Counted from the stretch's first letter, positions 42,651 through 52,909 are shown. The stretch: DNA of 64,000 bases from Demequina sp. B12 (GCF_028823635.1 NZ_JAPEHU010000003.1:248001-312000); one strand, 5' to 3'. Translations and numbers: made by a program. The notes: generated by a model from the letters alone, not told the origin.

Positions 42651-45245
42651 ATGCCCATCTTGACTCGTGACGAGGCTGCCGCGCGATCCGCGGCCGTGCC
42701 CACCGCCGCTTACTCCATTCACCTCGACTTCTCTGCTCCAGGGGACTCGTTCCGCTCCACCAGCACCGTGACCTTCGACGCTGCCGCCGGTACGGACACC
42801 TTCATCGACTTGGTGGGAACCGCCACCCGCGTGACCGTCAATGGTGAGGAGCGTGACGCATCGGCGCTCCAGACGGAAGACCGCATCTCATTAACGGGAC
42901 TTGCGGGTGCCACCACGGTCGTCGTCGAAGCCGAATGCACGTACCGCACCACGGGACAGGGCATCCACCGCTTCATTGACCCGGAAACCCAGGAGACCTT
43001 CCTGTACAGCCAGTTCGCCATCGACGATGCTCGGGGCGCCTTCGCTTGCTTTGACCAGCCGGATATCAAGGGCACCTTAGCGATCTCGGTCACGGCACCC
43101 GATCACTGGCAGGTCGCGTCCAACTCGATCCAGCCCGCTCCTGAGCGTGTGGACGGCACGGTCACGGTCGCTGGTGTGGAGCGCGGCCTGCAGCGCTGGG
43201 ACTTCTCCCCTACCCCGCTGCTGCCCACCTATGTCGCGGCCGTTGCGGCGGGGCCGTGGGCGTTCGAAGAAACCACCCTGACGTCCAAGGGCGGCGACGT
43301 TCCTGCACGTCTGTATGGCCGACCCCAGTTGGCAGACCACTTCGATGCCGAAGAGATCTTCGCTGCTGTGCAGGCGGGCATCGAGCTGTACGAACGCATC
43401 TTTGACACCGTGTACCCCTACGAGTGCTACGACCAACTGTTCGCACCGCAGTACAACCTGGGCGCCATGGAAAACGTGGGTCTGGTCACGATCAGCGAAG
43501 ACAAACTGCTGTTCCGGACCCGCCCGTCGCAGTCCATCCAGGAGTCACGCCTGGTCACCGTGCTGCATGAGCTCGCACACATGTGGTTCGGCAACTTGGT
43601 CACCATGCAGTGGTGGGACGACCTGTGGCTCAACGAGTCGTTCGCGGAGTTCGTGGGCACCCACGCTGGTGAGCGCGCACAAGAGTTGGACGGGGCGTGG
43701 ACCGCGTTCGGCGCCGAACGCAAGTCCGTGGCCTACGTGCAGGACCAGTTGCCCACCACACACCCGGTGTTGTCCGACATCCCCGACATCGAGGCAGTGG
43801 CCGGCCAGTTCGACATGATCACCTATGCCAAGGGCGCTTCCGCACTGCGGCAGCTGGCGCTGTGGCTGGGCGAGGACACGTTCTTTGCCGGCGTGGCCCG
43901 CTACTTGAAGGCTCACGCCTTTGGCAATGCCACACTCGCGGACCTCTTCACCGAGCTTGAGGCGGTGTCCGGACGTGACCTGACGGCGTGGTCGAAGGCC
44001 TGGCTCGAGACGGCGGGGCTCACGGCTCTCGGTGCGGATGTGACCGTCGCGGATGGTGCTGTCACCTCACTCACCGTGACCGAGGCTCTGCCGGAGCCCA
44101 CGGCGGGAGCGGCTCCCTCGATTCATCACCCGCACCAGTTGCGTGTGGGTGCCTACGTGGTGCACGACGGCGCGGTGGTTCCGGCGTGGTCTGTGGATGT
44201 TGCCACCGATGGTGCCTCGACCCCAGTGGCAGCGGCCGTGGGCAAGCCCGCTCCCGACTTGCTGCTCGTCAATGACGGTGACCTGACGTATGCCAAGTTG
44301 CGCCTCGACGCAGTCTCAGCTCGCACCGCCGTCGAGTACGCGCATGCGCTTCCACCCCAGGCTCAGGTTGTCACGCTGGGCGCGTTGTGGCACATGTGCC
44401 GCGACGGTCTGCTGCCCGCCGCGGACTACGTCAGCGCCGTACAGCGTGCAGTCACGTCGATCAACAATCCGCAGGTACGTGGCAGCCACCTCGCGAACGC
44501 TGTGACCGCGATCCAGCGGTATGCCCCCGTGGCGCAGGCACAGGAACTTGCAGTGACGTGGGCCGATGCTCTGGTCACCCTGATTGGCCGTGCCGAGCCT
44601 GGGTCCGATGCGCAGCTTCAACTCGTACGGGCCTTCGCGGGCGCCGCGGTGACGCCGGGTCATGCTGCGCAGGCACGGGCGTGGCTCGGCGGCGACGCGA
44701 TCCCTGGCCTTCCCCTGGACAGCGACCTGGTGTGGGACCTGCTGGGCGCGGTGGCGCGCGTCGGTGAACTGACAGACGCCGAGGTGGACGCCCAGCTTGC
44801 TGCCGACCCGGGATCCGCGGGTGAGCGTCGCGCCGCTGGCGTGCGGGCGTTGATCGGCACGCCTGAGGCTAAGCAACGTGCCTGGAACCGTTTGGCACGC
44901 CCCCAGGGACCGCTACCGGCGAATGCGCTGGCGTTCGAGATTGGGTTGGGCTTGTCCAACTGTGCTGATCCTGCGCTGCTGGGAACCGTTGTTGACGATC
45001 TGCTGGCGACGTTGCGTCCCACCTATCAGGTGATGGACCCCATGATGGGGGTGCGGGTCGCCAAGTATGTGATGCCGGTGACGCTTGCCGGCCGTGTGGA
45101 GAACCTGGATGGACGCCTTGAGCAGTGGCTGGCGTCCAACGCCGATGCGCCGGGTGTCCTGCGCAAGGTCGTGATCGAGGCCCTTGATGAGGTGCGGCGC
45201 GCACTTGCCGCACAGGCCGCGCGTCACGGTTCAAGCGCCGACTAG
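42651..45245 (+). CDS. pepN: M1 family aminopeptidase N (copy 2)
   Basis: The 864-residue paralogue has GAMEN at 271-275 (GAMENVG), HELAH at 306-310 and Glu329. Much of the N-terminal and catalytic parts run in parallel with copy 1 (HMWFGNLVTMQWWDDLWLNE), while the C-terminal domain has diverged more. Both copies are complete with intact catalytic residues, so both are probably active and may differ in peptide preference. It has its own transcription unit between two terminators. Confidence 0.96.
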   Translation: MPILTRDEAAARSAAVPTAAYSIHLDFSAPGDSFRSTSTVTFDAAAGTDTFIDLVGTATRVTVNGEERDASALQTEDRISLTGLAGATTVVVEAECTYRTTGQGIHRFIDPETQETFLYSQFAIDDARGAFACFDQPDIKGTLAISVTAPDHWQVASNSIQPAPERVDGTVTVAGVERGLQRWDFSPTPLLPTYVAAVAAGPWAFEETTLTSKGGDVPARLYGRPQLADHFDAEEIFAAVQAGIELYERIFDTVYPYECYDQLFAPQYNLGAMENVGLVTISEDKLLFRTRPSQSIQESRLVTVLHELAHMWFGNLVTMQWWDDLWLNESFAEFVGTHAGERAQELDGAWTAFGAERKSVAYVQDQLPTTHPVLSDIPDIEAVAGQFDMITYAKGASALRQLALWLGEDTFFAGVARYLKAHAFGNATLADLFTELEAVSGRDLTAWSKAWLETAGLTALGADVTVADGAVTSLTVTEALPEPTAGAAPSIHHPHQLRVGAYVVHDGAVVPAWSVDVATDGASTPVAAAVGKPAPDLLLVNDGDLTYAKLRLDAVSARTAVEYAHALPPQAQVVTLGALWHMCRDGLLPAADYVSAVQRAVTSINNPQVRGSHLANAVTAIQRYAPVAQAQELAVTWADALVTLIGRAEPGSDAQLQLVRAFAGAAVTPGHAAQARAWLGGDAIPGLPLDSDLVWDLLGAVARVGELTDAEVDAQLAADPGSAGERRAAGVRALIGTPEAKQRAWNRLARPQGPLPANALAFEIGLGLSNCADPALLGTVVDDLLATLRPTYQVMDPMMGVRVAKYVMPVTLAGRVENLDGRLEQWLASNADAPGVLRKVVIEALDEVRRALAAQAARHGSSAD

Positions 45246-45254
45246 AGGCGAGAC

Positions 45255-45304
45255 CAGTGAGGGGCGGGGCCCAGACAGATCTGTCTGGGCCCCGCCCCTC
45301 ACTG
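45255..45304. terminator. 50-bp perfect palindrome terminator
   Basis: The 25-nt half ending in CCCAGACAGA is followed directly by its complement, with no loop mismatch over 50 bp. It stands between the convergent pepN copy 2 and malQ genes. Confidence 0.9.
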
Positions 45305-45339
45305 TGTTGGTGGTTCGGTGTGGTGCTCGTATGCCGCGG

Positions 45340-47466
45340 CTAGCGCATGGAGCGCACTGCCTCGATGAGGCGCTGGAGACGCGGGTGGTCGAACAGGTCG
45401 TCGACCATGACGGGCACTCCGTTGGAGTCTGCCAATGGCACGCGCCAGTTCGGGTACTCGGTGTTGGTACCGGGGTGGTTTTGGGAGCGTCGTTCCCCCA
45501 CCGCGTCGGTGAGCGTCACTGAGGTCAGTAGCGCCGGCGATGCGAGCGCCAACTTGTGGACTCCGGCGACGAGGTCTTCTTCGTTCCAGTCCTCGATCAT
45601 CCAGTCGCGGGACCGGAGGAACTCGACCATGCGATCGCGTTCATGGTCGCTCTTTGCTCGCTCGTCTGCCTCAGAACCTGCGATGAGGCCGAGCTCGGCA
45701 CGGGTCGCAATGTGCTCCCCCGCAAGGTAGGCGGCGGTGGGTGGAAGATCGTGGACCGTCACCGATACCAATGCGTCCGCGCGGTAGTGCTCGGGCGGTG
45801 TGGGCGAGCCATCGTGCTGCTTCTCGAACAATGCCACGACCGTGCCCAGCAGGCCACGCTCATTCAGGTAGTCGGAGACCCACGGCTCCAGCGTGCCCAA
45901 GTCTTCACCGATGACGATGGCTCCGGCGCGCTGGGCTTCGAGGGCAAGAATGCCCACGAGGGCCTCGTGATCGAACTGCACGTAGGCACCGTCGGAGGCC
46001 TCATGACCTGCAGGGATCCACCACTGCCGGAACAAGCCCAAGATGTGGTCGATCCGCAGTGCACCGGCGTGGCGGACCGCGGAGCGGACCACGTCGCGGA
46101 ACGGCAGGTACGCGTTCGCCTCAAGGGCACGCGGCTGCCACGGCGGCTGTGACCAGTCTTGACCTTTCTGGTTGTACATGTCCGGCGGGGCTCCCACAGC
46201 GACACCGCGAGCCATCACGGTCCCCAAGGCCCACGCATCGGCCCCATAGGGGTGGACACCCACGGCGAGGTCGGTCATCAAACCGATCCCCATGCCAGCG
46301 TCCTTCGCGCGCCGCTGGGCGCGTTCAAGTTGTTCGTCTGCGATCCACTGGAGCCACGCATAAAACATGATGCGATCTGCGTGTTCGTCACGCCAGGCCT
46401 CCACGGCCGTGCGTACTCCCGTCGCGAGCTCCTCTGGCCATGGCACACCCTTGTGGCCTTCCGCGATCGAGCACCAAGTCGCGTAGTCCTCGAGAGCCTT
46501 ACCCTCACGCATGCAGAACGCCTCAAACTGGGCGTCACGGCCCGCGGAACGGGGTGCCACGTACACCTGTTCCAGTGCTGAGACCTTGGATCGCCACACC
46601 GTGTCGCGGTCGATCGAGTCGCTGCTGGCGTTCATTCGGCGCGGGCGTTCCGATTCCCATGCCAGCACGGCCCGCTGTTGTGACGGGAGGTAGGCGACCT
46701 CGGGAATGTCCTCAATCCGGATGTACAGAGGCGACAAGAACCGACGGGAGGTAGGCAGGTAGGGCGACGCCTCGATCGGGCTCACGGGTTCCGATGCATG
46801 CAACGGGTTGATCTGCAAGAAGTCCGCGCCGGTACGCACGGCCGCGAGCGCACCCAAGTCTCCGAGGTCACCAAAGTCACCGATGCCCCAGGACCGTTCG
46901 GAGCGCACGGAGTACAACTGGGCGGCAAGTCCCCATGGACGGCGTGCTCGGACCCAGGCGGGAACGTCGAGCCGTGCGGGTGTGACGACCACATAGCCGC
47001 GTCCGCGCCGGCCAGTGGTGAGCGCTTCCACTTTGTGCCAGCCGAGCGGCAAGTCTCCGGGGACGGCGAAAGTTGCGCGGCCGATGGTTCGCGTTCCGTC
47101 GTGACGGGGCGGAACATACACATCAAGCTGCTCCAGCCGGCGGGAACTCCCGTCTTCAAGGGTGAGCGAGACCTCTGCAGGCTCGCCGTCGGGAACATGA
47201 ACAGGGATCTGGCTGCCGTGGCCCTCGCGCAGCACCGTGACGGGAGGGACCATGCGGCTCCACTTATGGTCGTCGATCGCTGCGAGCGCTCGGGAGCAAC
47301 CGGCGTCATCGTGTGCATCCATGCCCATCGCTACCAGCACGGCACGTACCGCGGAAGCAGACGAGGCACGTCGCTGTCCGTCCCACCCGGTGTATTCCAG
47401 CGCGACTCCGCATTCGCGCGCGAGCGCGGCCAGAACTTCCGTCACAGCACCGGGTTCCTCAGTCAT
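45340..47466 (-). CDS. malQ: 4-alpha-glucanotransferase (amylomaltase)
   Basis: A GH77 enzyme that disproportionates maltodextrins. The 708 residues include an actinobacterial N-terminal beta-sandwich extension and the GH77 catalytic part with QINPLHASEPVSPIEASPY, LRIDHILGLFRQWWIP (nucleophile Asp in the IDH motif) and VIGEDLGT (acid/base Glu). No other glycogen or maltose genes are adjacent. The ATG overlaps the upstream region of the divergent mscS-type gene. Confidence 0.95.
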   Translation of the reverse strand: MTEEPGAVTEVLAALARECGVALEYTGWDGQRRASSASAVRAVLVAMGMDAHDDAGCSRALAAIDDHKWSRMVPPVTVLREGHGSQIPVHVPDGEPAEVSLTLEDGSSRRLEQLDVYVPPRHDGTRTIGRATFAVPGDLPLGWHKVEALTTGRRGRGYVVVTPARLDVPAWVRARRPWGLAAQLYSVRSERSWGIGDFGDLGDLGALAAVRTGADFLQINPLHASEPVSPIEASPYLPTSRRFLSPLYIRIEDIPEVAYLPSQQRAVLAWESERPRRMNASSDSIDRDTVWRSKVSALEQVYVAPRSAGRDAQFEAFCMREGKALEDYATWCSIAEGHKGVPWPEELATGVRTAVEAWRDEHADRIMFYAWLQWIADEQLERAQRRAKDAGMGIGLMTDLAVGVHPYGADAWALGTVMARGVAVGAPPDMYNQKGQDWSQPPWQPRALEANAYLPFRDVVRSAVRHAGALRIDHILGLFRQWWIPAGHEASDGAYVQFDHEALVGILALEAQRAGAIVIGEDLGTLEPWVSDYLNERGLLGTVVALFEKQHDGSPTPPEHYRADALVSVTVHDLPPTAAYLAGEHIATRAELGLIAGSEADERAKSDHERDRMVEFLRSRDWMIEDWNEEDLVAGVHKLALASPALLTSVTLTDAVGERRSQNHPGTNTEYPNWRVPLADSNGVPVMVDDLFDHPRLQRLIEAVRSMR

Positions 47467-47610
47467 GGAACCTATCCTGCCAGGCGCGCTGCTACACGCC
47501 TATGCTCACGCGCGGAGTACGGACACCACTGTGAGAAGGTACGCACGCACCGATGGTGACGCATCTCACTTCCCCTGCGGATCGTCGTATCCGTTTGTCT
47601 GCCATCCCGT

Positions 47611-47616
47611 TACAGT
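47611..47616 (+). promoter_or_regulatory. -10 box (TACAGT) of leaderless mscS gene
   Basis: TACAGT is followed by 7 nt and GTG 47624, which decides the start of a frame that is open for 129 codons further upstream. Confidence 0.5.
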
Positions 47617-47623
47617 GGAAATC

Positions 47624-48769
47624 GTGTTTGCACTCTTGAGCTCGAAGATTCCGCTGGCCGGTAGCGCTTCTGCCGACCCCTCGGCCACTCCGACGACAGA
47701 ACCTTCCCTCCCGGGCGTGCCCGACGCCGGCGACATCGGCGAGTGGTTGGGCGACGTGGAGTCGCGCGCGGGAGGTTTGGGCGCCGTAGTGCTCATCGCG
47801 TTGTTGGTGTGGGTGATCTTCCACTACGTCATCAAGTGGTTTGTGCACGGGATTGAGAAGGGCACACCGATCTCTGATCCCAAGACTTTGGCCGCTCTGA
47901 AGAAAGCCAAGATCAGGCTTCCTCAGCAAGACGACATGGATGCGCGCCTCGAAGCGGAGCGACGTCGTCAGCGAGCCCACACGCTCAAGCGGGTGCTGGA
48001 TTCCGCCTTGGCCGTGGTGGTCGTGATCATGCTCGTCATGGCCGTCTTGGCGGTGCTGGGGTTGCCTGTGGGGCCGATGCTCGCGTCTGCGGGAATCGTG
48101 GGTGTGGCACTGGGCTTTGGTGCCCAGTCACTGGTGAAGGACATCCTGGCCGGCGTGTTCATGCTCATTGAGGATCAGTACGGCGTGGGCGACGTAGTCG
48201 ACCTGGGGGCCGCAGCGGGATCCGTCGAGGAGGTGGGGCTGCGCTGTACTCGCTTGCGCGCCCTTGATGGGACGGTCTGGTACGTCCCCAACGGCGAGAT
48301 CACCCGGGTGGGCAACATGACGCGCCTGTGGAGCCGCGTCATGATCGAGGTGCGCTTTGCGTATGACACGGATGTCGAGGCAGCCAAGGACGCCATGATC
48401 GACGCCGTGAAATCGGCGGCGGTGGAGTCCGACGACGTGAAGAACAACCTCTTGGGCGAGCCCGAGGTGGCCGGCATTGAGTCGCTTGAGTACAACGCGA
48501 TCATGCTGCGTCTCATGTGCCAGGTGAACCCGGCCATGCAATGGGATGTGCAGCGTGAGGTTCGCCGCGAGATGCGTCGGATCTTCGCGGAACGCAACAT
48601 TCGCCTTGCTGTCCCCGGCGACGCCATCATCGTGGATGAGAAGCCCGCCAAGCGAGCTCCCCGCATCAACGACGTTCGCCGTCCTCACGACGAGCAGCCC
48701 GCCGATGACGAGGGACGCCCCTTGCCGCCTGCTTCTCACGACCTTGACGGCGACGGTGAAAGTGACTGA
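47624..48769 (+). CDS. MscS-type mechanosensitive ion channel
   Basis: The 381-residue protein has helices at about 50-70 and 125-145, then the pore-lining helix with [28 protein letters not shown] and the MscS beta domain ([19 protein letters not shown]). The channel opens under membrane tension and releases solutes after osmotic downshock, which fits the nearby osmoprotectant uptake operon. An N-terminal stretch rich in Pro, Thr and Ser and a charged C-terminal tail flank the core. The globin gene follows within 2 nt of the stop codon. Confidence 0.9.
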   Translation: MFALLSSKIPLAGSASADPSATPTTEPSLPGVPDAGDIGEWLGDVESRAGGLGAVVLIALLVWVIFHYVIKWFVHGIEKGTPISDPKTLAALKKAKIRLPQQDDMDARLEAERRRQRAHTLKRVLDSALAVVVVIMLVMAVLAVLGLPVGPMLASAGIVGVALGFGAQSLVKDILAGVFMLIEDQYGVGDVVDLGAAAGSVEEVGLRCTRLRALDGTVWYVPNGEITRVGNMTRLWSRVMIEVRFAYDTDVEAAKDAMIDAVKSAAVESDDVKNNLLGEPEVAGIESLEYNAIMLRLMCQVNPAMQWDVQREVRREMRRIFAERNIRLAVPGDAIIVDEKPAKRAPRINDVRRPHDEQPADDEGRPLPPASHDLDGDGESD

Positions 48770-48770
48770 C

Positions 48771-49208
48771 GTGACGACTCCTGGAATGTCCGTGGGGTCC
48801 GGCCCCACTCAGGAACCTCAGCAATCCTTCTTCGACGCTGTGGGAGGGCACGAGACGTTCGCCCGCATCGTCCACCGCTTCTATACCGGGGTGAAGTCGG
48901 ATCCGGTCTTGGGTCCGATGTACCCAGCCGACGACTGGGAGGGAGCCGAATGGCGCCTGACCGCGTTCCTGGAGCAGTATTGGGGCGGCCCCACCACCTA
49001 TTCTGAGCAGCGTGGGCACCCCCGCTTGCGGATGCGCCATCAGCCGTTCCGCGTCAACCCCGAGGCGCGCGACCACTGGGTGGCACTGATGCGGGAGGCG
49101 GTCGCACAGGAGAATCTCTCTCCTCTGCACGCCACCACTTTGATGGACTACATGGAACGTGCTGCGCATTCCATGATTAACAGCTTTGAGCCCACTGAGG
49201 GCTCCTGA
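48771..49208 (+). CDS. glbO: Group II truncated haemoglobin (trHbO)
   Basis: A 2-on-2 globin binding haem and O2, often linked with redox control in actinobacteria. The 145-residue protein shows [39 protein letters not shown] (with the Trp and Tyr/Gly pattern of group II) and the proximal His in RMRHQPF. Starts at GTG 48762, GTG 48771 or ATG 48786 are all possible; I chose the one directly after the mscS stop. It and tesB probably belong to the mscS transcript. Confidence 0.92.
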   Translation: MTTPGMSVGSGPTQEPQQSFFDAVGGHETFARIVHRFYTGVKSDPVLGPMYPADDWEGAEWRLTAFLEQYWGGPTTYSEQRGHPRLRMRHQPFRVNPEARDHWVALMREAVAQENLSPLHATTLMDYMERAAHSMINSFEPTEGS

Positions 49209-49230
49209 CGCGTATCGGGGACACCAACGT

Positions 49231-50118
49231 ATGGAACACGTGGACGACATCTGGGCCGAGCAGGCTGTCGATTCAGGCATGGCAGTCTTGGACTTGCGGC
49301 GCCTGGGTGACACCAGCTTTGAGGGTGACTCGTTGCCGATGCCGGGTGGGCGCGCGTATGGCGGGCAGGTTCTTGCACAGTCGCTTTTGGCTGCAGGCCA
49401 CACCGTGGACTCTGACCGCCCCATGCACTCGATGCACGGCTATTTTCTGCGTCCGGGCGATGCGTCACGGCCCATCTCTTTTGAGGTGGAGATCCTCCGC
49501 GACGGCCGGTCGTTTTCGGCGCGCAGGACCCACGCCTTTCAGGATGGCAAGCCCATTTTGTCGATGATCGCTTCCTTCCAGCTCGACCAGGAGGGGCCGG
49601 AACACTCGGTCGCGATGCCCGAGGTTCCCGGACCGGACGCTGTGGTGTCTGCCATCGACCTGTTGGCTCCCCATGAAGGCAACCCGGTGGCCGACTATTG
49701 GCTCAAGCGCACGCCGTTTGACCTGCGGCATGTCGAAGGTAGCTTGCTGTTCCAGCCCGATGGCCGTCCCAAGCAGTACCAGACCACCTGGATTAAGCTC
49801 CGCCAGCCCATCGAGGGCACGGACCTTCTGCACCGCGCACTGCTGGCCTTCCAGTGTGATCAAGTGATGCTCGAACCGTTGCTGCGTCAGCATGGAGCCT
49901 CGTGGATGACTCCCGGCCTCAACTTTGCATCGCTGGACCACGCCATGTGGTGGCACCGTCCCGCACGCGCCGACGAATGGCTCCTCTACGTTCAGGACGC
50001 CCCCACCGCTCAGGGTGGGCGCGGGCTTGGCGGCGCGTGGATCTTCTCTGAAGACGGACGGCTCGTGGCCTCCGCTTCTCAGGAAGGCATGTTCCGGATG
50101 TCGCCGGAGGGCGCATAG
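49231..50118 (+). CDS. tesB: Acyl-CoA thioesterase II
   Basis: A double hot-dog enzyme hydrolysing medium- and long-chain acyl-CoA. The 295-residue protein has the N-terminal GGRAYGGQVLAQSLLAA hot-dog signature, the YFLRPGD strand and the C-terminal half with ASLDHAMWWHRP and WLLYVQDAPTAQGGRGL. The catalytic Asp of the second domain sits in SLDHAMWWH. The start was set at the ATG followed by EHVDDIWAEQ; a longer frame overlaps the globin gene. Confidence 0.92.
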   Translation: MEHVDDIWAEQAVDSGMAVLDLRRLGDTSFEGDSLPMPGGRAYGGQVLAQSLLAAGHTVDSDRPMHSMHGYFLRPGDASRPISFEVEILRDGRSFSARRTHAFQDGKPILSMIASFQLDQEGPEHSVAMPEVPGPDAVVSAIDLLAPHEGNPVADYWLKRTPFDLRHVEGSLLFQPDGRPKQYQTTWIKLRQPIEGTDLLHRALLAFQCDQVMLEPLLRQHGASWMTPGLNFASLDHAMWWHRPARADEWLLYVQDAPTAQGGRGLGGAWIFSEDGRLVASASQEGMFRMSPEGA

Positions 50119-50541
50119 GACTTAAGTGCCGGTTTGTCCGGTTTGCAGTAGTAGCGTTCACATACCGCGCCAAGCCAAGGCGATCGCTTTACCCAATCGT
50201 TACTAAAGTCGGCCGATAGGCTCGCTACCAGGGACCTCATGGCCGACCAGGCGGCGTGTCGGCAGGTTATTCCCTCATCAGGGTTTGAGTTTGCCCAGAC
50301 AGGCTAGATAGCGTCATGGAGCCGTTTCGGGGTTCGCGTCAGTCACGACCGAAACGTCAACGACCAGCCCAGGCCTTGTGGCAGCGCCAGATCATTGGCA
50401 GCGCCCCAGGCGAGCGTGCCGCCCATCCCATGATGGCGACCGCGGGCCCGTGACTGCCGTACGACGGCTGCGAGCTCCCTCTCCTGTTGAAGGCCGCGAC
50501 CTTCTGGCTCCCGTCTGACGCCGGGAGCATTGAGGACAACT
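50119..50541. other. 423-nt upstream region of the osmoprotectant operon
   Basis: No gene is recognisable. The region contains two short inverted repeats: GTCGGCC (50208-50214) with GGCCGAC (50241-50247), and CGTTTCGG (50323-50330) with CCGAAACG (50349-50356). Several T/A-rich segments could be promoters. No known riboswitch consensus is evident. A long 5' leader of this size is a plausible site for osmotic control of proV. Confidence 0.5.
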
Positions 50542-51816
50542 GTGAACGACATCGCCTTGAAGGCGGAAGGCCTGTACAAGGTCTTTGGCCGCAACGCGAA
50601 CGATGCCGTGAGGAAGCTCCGCGAAGGAGCGTCCCGCGACGAACTCGACGGCGCCACTGCCGCCGTCATCGACGCCTCCTTCGACGTGAAGAAGGGCGAG
50701 ATCTTTGTGGTCATGGGCCTTTCTGGCTCAGGTAAGTCCACGCTCATTCGCATGCTCAACGGACTGCACCCGCAGACCGCCGGTACCGTCACCATTGGGG
50801 ACGACTCCATCACCGGAGTGACACCTACCAAGCTGCGCGACATTCGTCGCCACAAGATCTCGATGGTGTTCCAGCACTTCGCACTTCTCCCCCACCGCAC
50901 CGTGATCGACAACGTCGCCTACGGCCTCGAGATCCAGGGAATGAGCAAGGCAGAACGCCTCGAGCGCGCCCTCAAAGTGACGACCATCGTGGGCCTGTCC
51001 GGCTGGGAAGAAAAGTACCCCTCCGAACTCTCCGGTGGCATGCAGCAGCGAGTCGGTTTGGCCCGCGCACTCGCCGCGGACACCGAAGTGCTGCTCATGG
51101 ACGAAGCGTTCTCTGCGCTCGACCCGCTGATCCGCCGCGAGATGCAGGACCAGCTCCTGGAACTCCAGGCAGAACTCGGCAAGACCATCGTCTTCATCAC
51201 CCACGACCTCAACGAGGCCATGTACCTGGGCGACCGCATCGCCGTCATGCGTGACGGCCGCATCGTCCAGATCGGCTCGCCCGAGGACGTTCTGACCAAC
51301 CCCGCTAACGACTACGTCGAGCAGTTCGTCCAGGACGTCGACCGCGCCAAGGTACTCACCGCGGAGTCGGTGATGCGCAAGCCGCGCGCCGTCGTCCACG
51401 AAAACTCCGGCCCCCACGCAGCGCTGACCGCAATGCGAGAGAACGAGATCTCAGCGTTGTACGTCACCAAGCGGGACCGCACCATCGTGGGCTGGGTCCG
51501 CGACCGCGACGTCATGGCATTGGTGCGCAAGGGCGAGAAATCCCTGGCCAGCGCCATCCAGACGGACCACGGCGCCGTGTCGAAAGACACCTCGCTTGCA
51601 GATCTGTTCATTCCGTCGCTTGAGGCCGCGCTCGCGCTGGCCGTCACCGACGACAAGGACCGTCTCGTGGGAGTAGTCCCCCGCGTCACGCTCCTCGCCG
51701 CCCTGGGCGGAGAGCCCGAGGCCGCAGCATCGGCAGAGCCGGTTGTTGAACCCCTGCCCACCGAGGTGGTCGACAAGGTCCTCGACGCCGCCACAACGAA
51801 GGGAGCACAGTCGTGA
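50542..51816 (+). CDS. proV: Glycine betaine/proline ABC transporter ATP-binding protein
   Basis: ATPase subunit of an osmoprotectant importer (ProU/OpuA type). The 424 residues include Walker A GLSGSGKST at 59-67, signature LSGGMQQRVGLARAL, Walker B VLLMDEAFSALD, and two C-terminal CBS domains that sense ionic strength in this family. Initiation is at a GTG preceded by GAGGA; a TTG four codons earlier is in frame but has no ribosome site. It overlaps proW by 4 bp. Confidence 0.96.
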   Translation: MNDIALKAEGLYKVFGRNANDAVRKLREGASRDELDGATAAVIDASFDVKKGEIFVVMGLSGSGKSTLIRMLNGLHPQTAGTVTIGDDSITGVTPTKLRDIRRHKISMVFQHFALLPHRTVIDNVAYGLEIQGMSKAERLERALKVTTIVGLSGWEEKYPSELSGGMQQRVGLARALAADTEVLLMDEAFSALDPLIRREMQDQLLELQAELGKTIVFITHDLNEAMYLGDRIAVMRDGRIVQIGSPEDVLTNPANDYVEQFVQDVDRAKVLTAESVMRKPRAVVHENSGPHAALTAMRENEISALYVTKRDRTIVGWVRDRDVMALVRKGEKSLASAIQTDHGAVSKDTSLADLFIPSLEAALALAVTDDKDRLVGVVPRVTLLAALGGEPEAAASAEPVVEPLPTEVVDKVLDAATTKGAQS

Positions 51817-52805
51817 ACATCGACATCAACCTTGGCGATACCACCGTGCACCTGTGGCCATGGCCAATCGAGATTCCCGTAGGCGACTGGATCAAGGCAT
51901 TCTTTGACTGGCTCGAAGCCTCATTCGGGGCGTTCTTTGAGGTCCTTCGAGACATCCTCAAGGGCATGTTCGACGGCCTCGACTGGCTATTCACGACGCC
52001 CGCTGCCGGGGTGATCATCCTGCTGGTGGGCGTGGGCGCGCTGCTGGCGCGGGGCTGGACGTTCGCACTGGGCACAGTCCTGGGCCTGGTGTTCATCATC
52101 TCGGTCGGCCAATGGGACAACGCCATGGACACGGTCGCCTTGGTGATCGTCGCCGCTCTTCTCGCTGTGCTCATCGCAATTCCGCTCGGTATCTGGGCCG
52201 CTCGCAACGACACCGTCTCCGCGGTCGTGAAGCCCATCATGGACTTCCTCCAGACGCTTCCCGCGTTTGTGTACCTCGTACCCGCGCTGGCACTGTTCCG
52301 CGTGGGTGTCGCCCCCGGAATCATCGCGACCATGCTGTTCGCGATCGCCCCCGGCGTGCGCCTCACCGAACTGGGCATCCGCGGTGTGGACAAGGAAGTG
52401 GTGGAGGCCGGCGAGGCCTTCGGCGCCACCCCTGGCCGCATCCTGCGCCAGATCCAGATCCCCTTGGCGATGCCCTCCATCATGGCTGGCATCAACCAGA
52501 TCATCATGCTGAGCCTGTCCATGGTCGTGATCGCTGGCCTGGTGGGTGCCGGTGGCCTGGGTGGAGACGTCTCCGCCGCCATTCAGCGCCTCGACGTAGG
52601 CCTTGGATTCGAAGCAGGCCTGTCCGTGGTGGTCCTCGCGATCATCCTGGACCGCTTCACCGCCGCATTCGGCAAGGGCATGGGCCTGTGGTCGCGCATC
52701 GCCAAGGCACGCAAGACCAAGCGCGAAGAGGCCGAGCAGGCGCGCATCGACGCCCTCGAACTCGACACCGAAGCGACACCCCGCACGCCGGAGCCTGTCG
52801 CCTGA
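51813..52805 (+). CDS. proW: Glycine betaine/proline ABC transporter permease
   Basis: The 330-residue membrane subunit has about seven helices and the MetI-like EAA loop GIRGVDKEVVEAGEAFGATPGRILRQIQIPLAMPSI, which docks on ProV. It starts with GTG in the last codons of proV (4-bp overlap, coupled translation). The C-terminus is a short charged tail. A decamer copy and a hairpin follow, then proX. Confidence 0.96.
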   Translation: MNIDINLGDTTVHLWPWPIEIPVGDWIKAFFDWLEASFGAFFEVLRDILKGMFDGLDWLFTTPAAGVIILLVGVGALLARGWTFALGTVLGLVFIISVGQWDNAMDTVALVIVAALLAVLIAIPLGIWAARNDTVSAVVKPIMDFLQTLPAFVYLVPALALFRVGVAPGIIATMLFAIAPGVRLTELGIRGVDKEVVEAGEAFGATPGRILRQIQIPLAMPSIMAGINQIIMLSLSMVVIAGLVGAGGLGGDVSAAIQRLDVGLGFEAGLSVVVLAIILDRFTAAFGKGMGLWSRIAKARKTKREEAEQARIDALELDTEATPRTPEPVA

Positions 52806-52815
52806 CCTGACCACC

Positions 52816-52825
52816 GCATCGGCCC
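52816..52825. repeat. Decamer motif copy GCATCGGCCC between proW and proX
   Basis: Copy 10 nt after the proW stop codon, in the 142-nt spacer inside the operon. Confidence 0.6.
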
Positions 52826-52909
52826 TCCTGGCCGGTGCCCTACTGCAAGACTTCGCGGCCCTCCTGGGCTGCGGGCGTTCCGCCCGATCCGGACGGTGGA
52901 ATGCTTCCA

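Noticed and set aside
50119-50541. c-di-AMP (ydaO) riboswitch upstream of proV
   Set aside because: None of the conserved ydaO sequence blocks could be found by eye.
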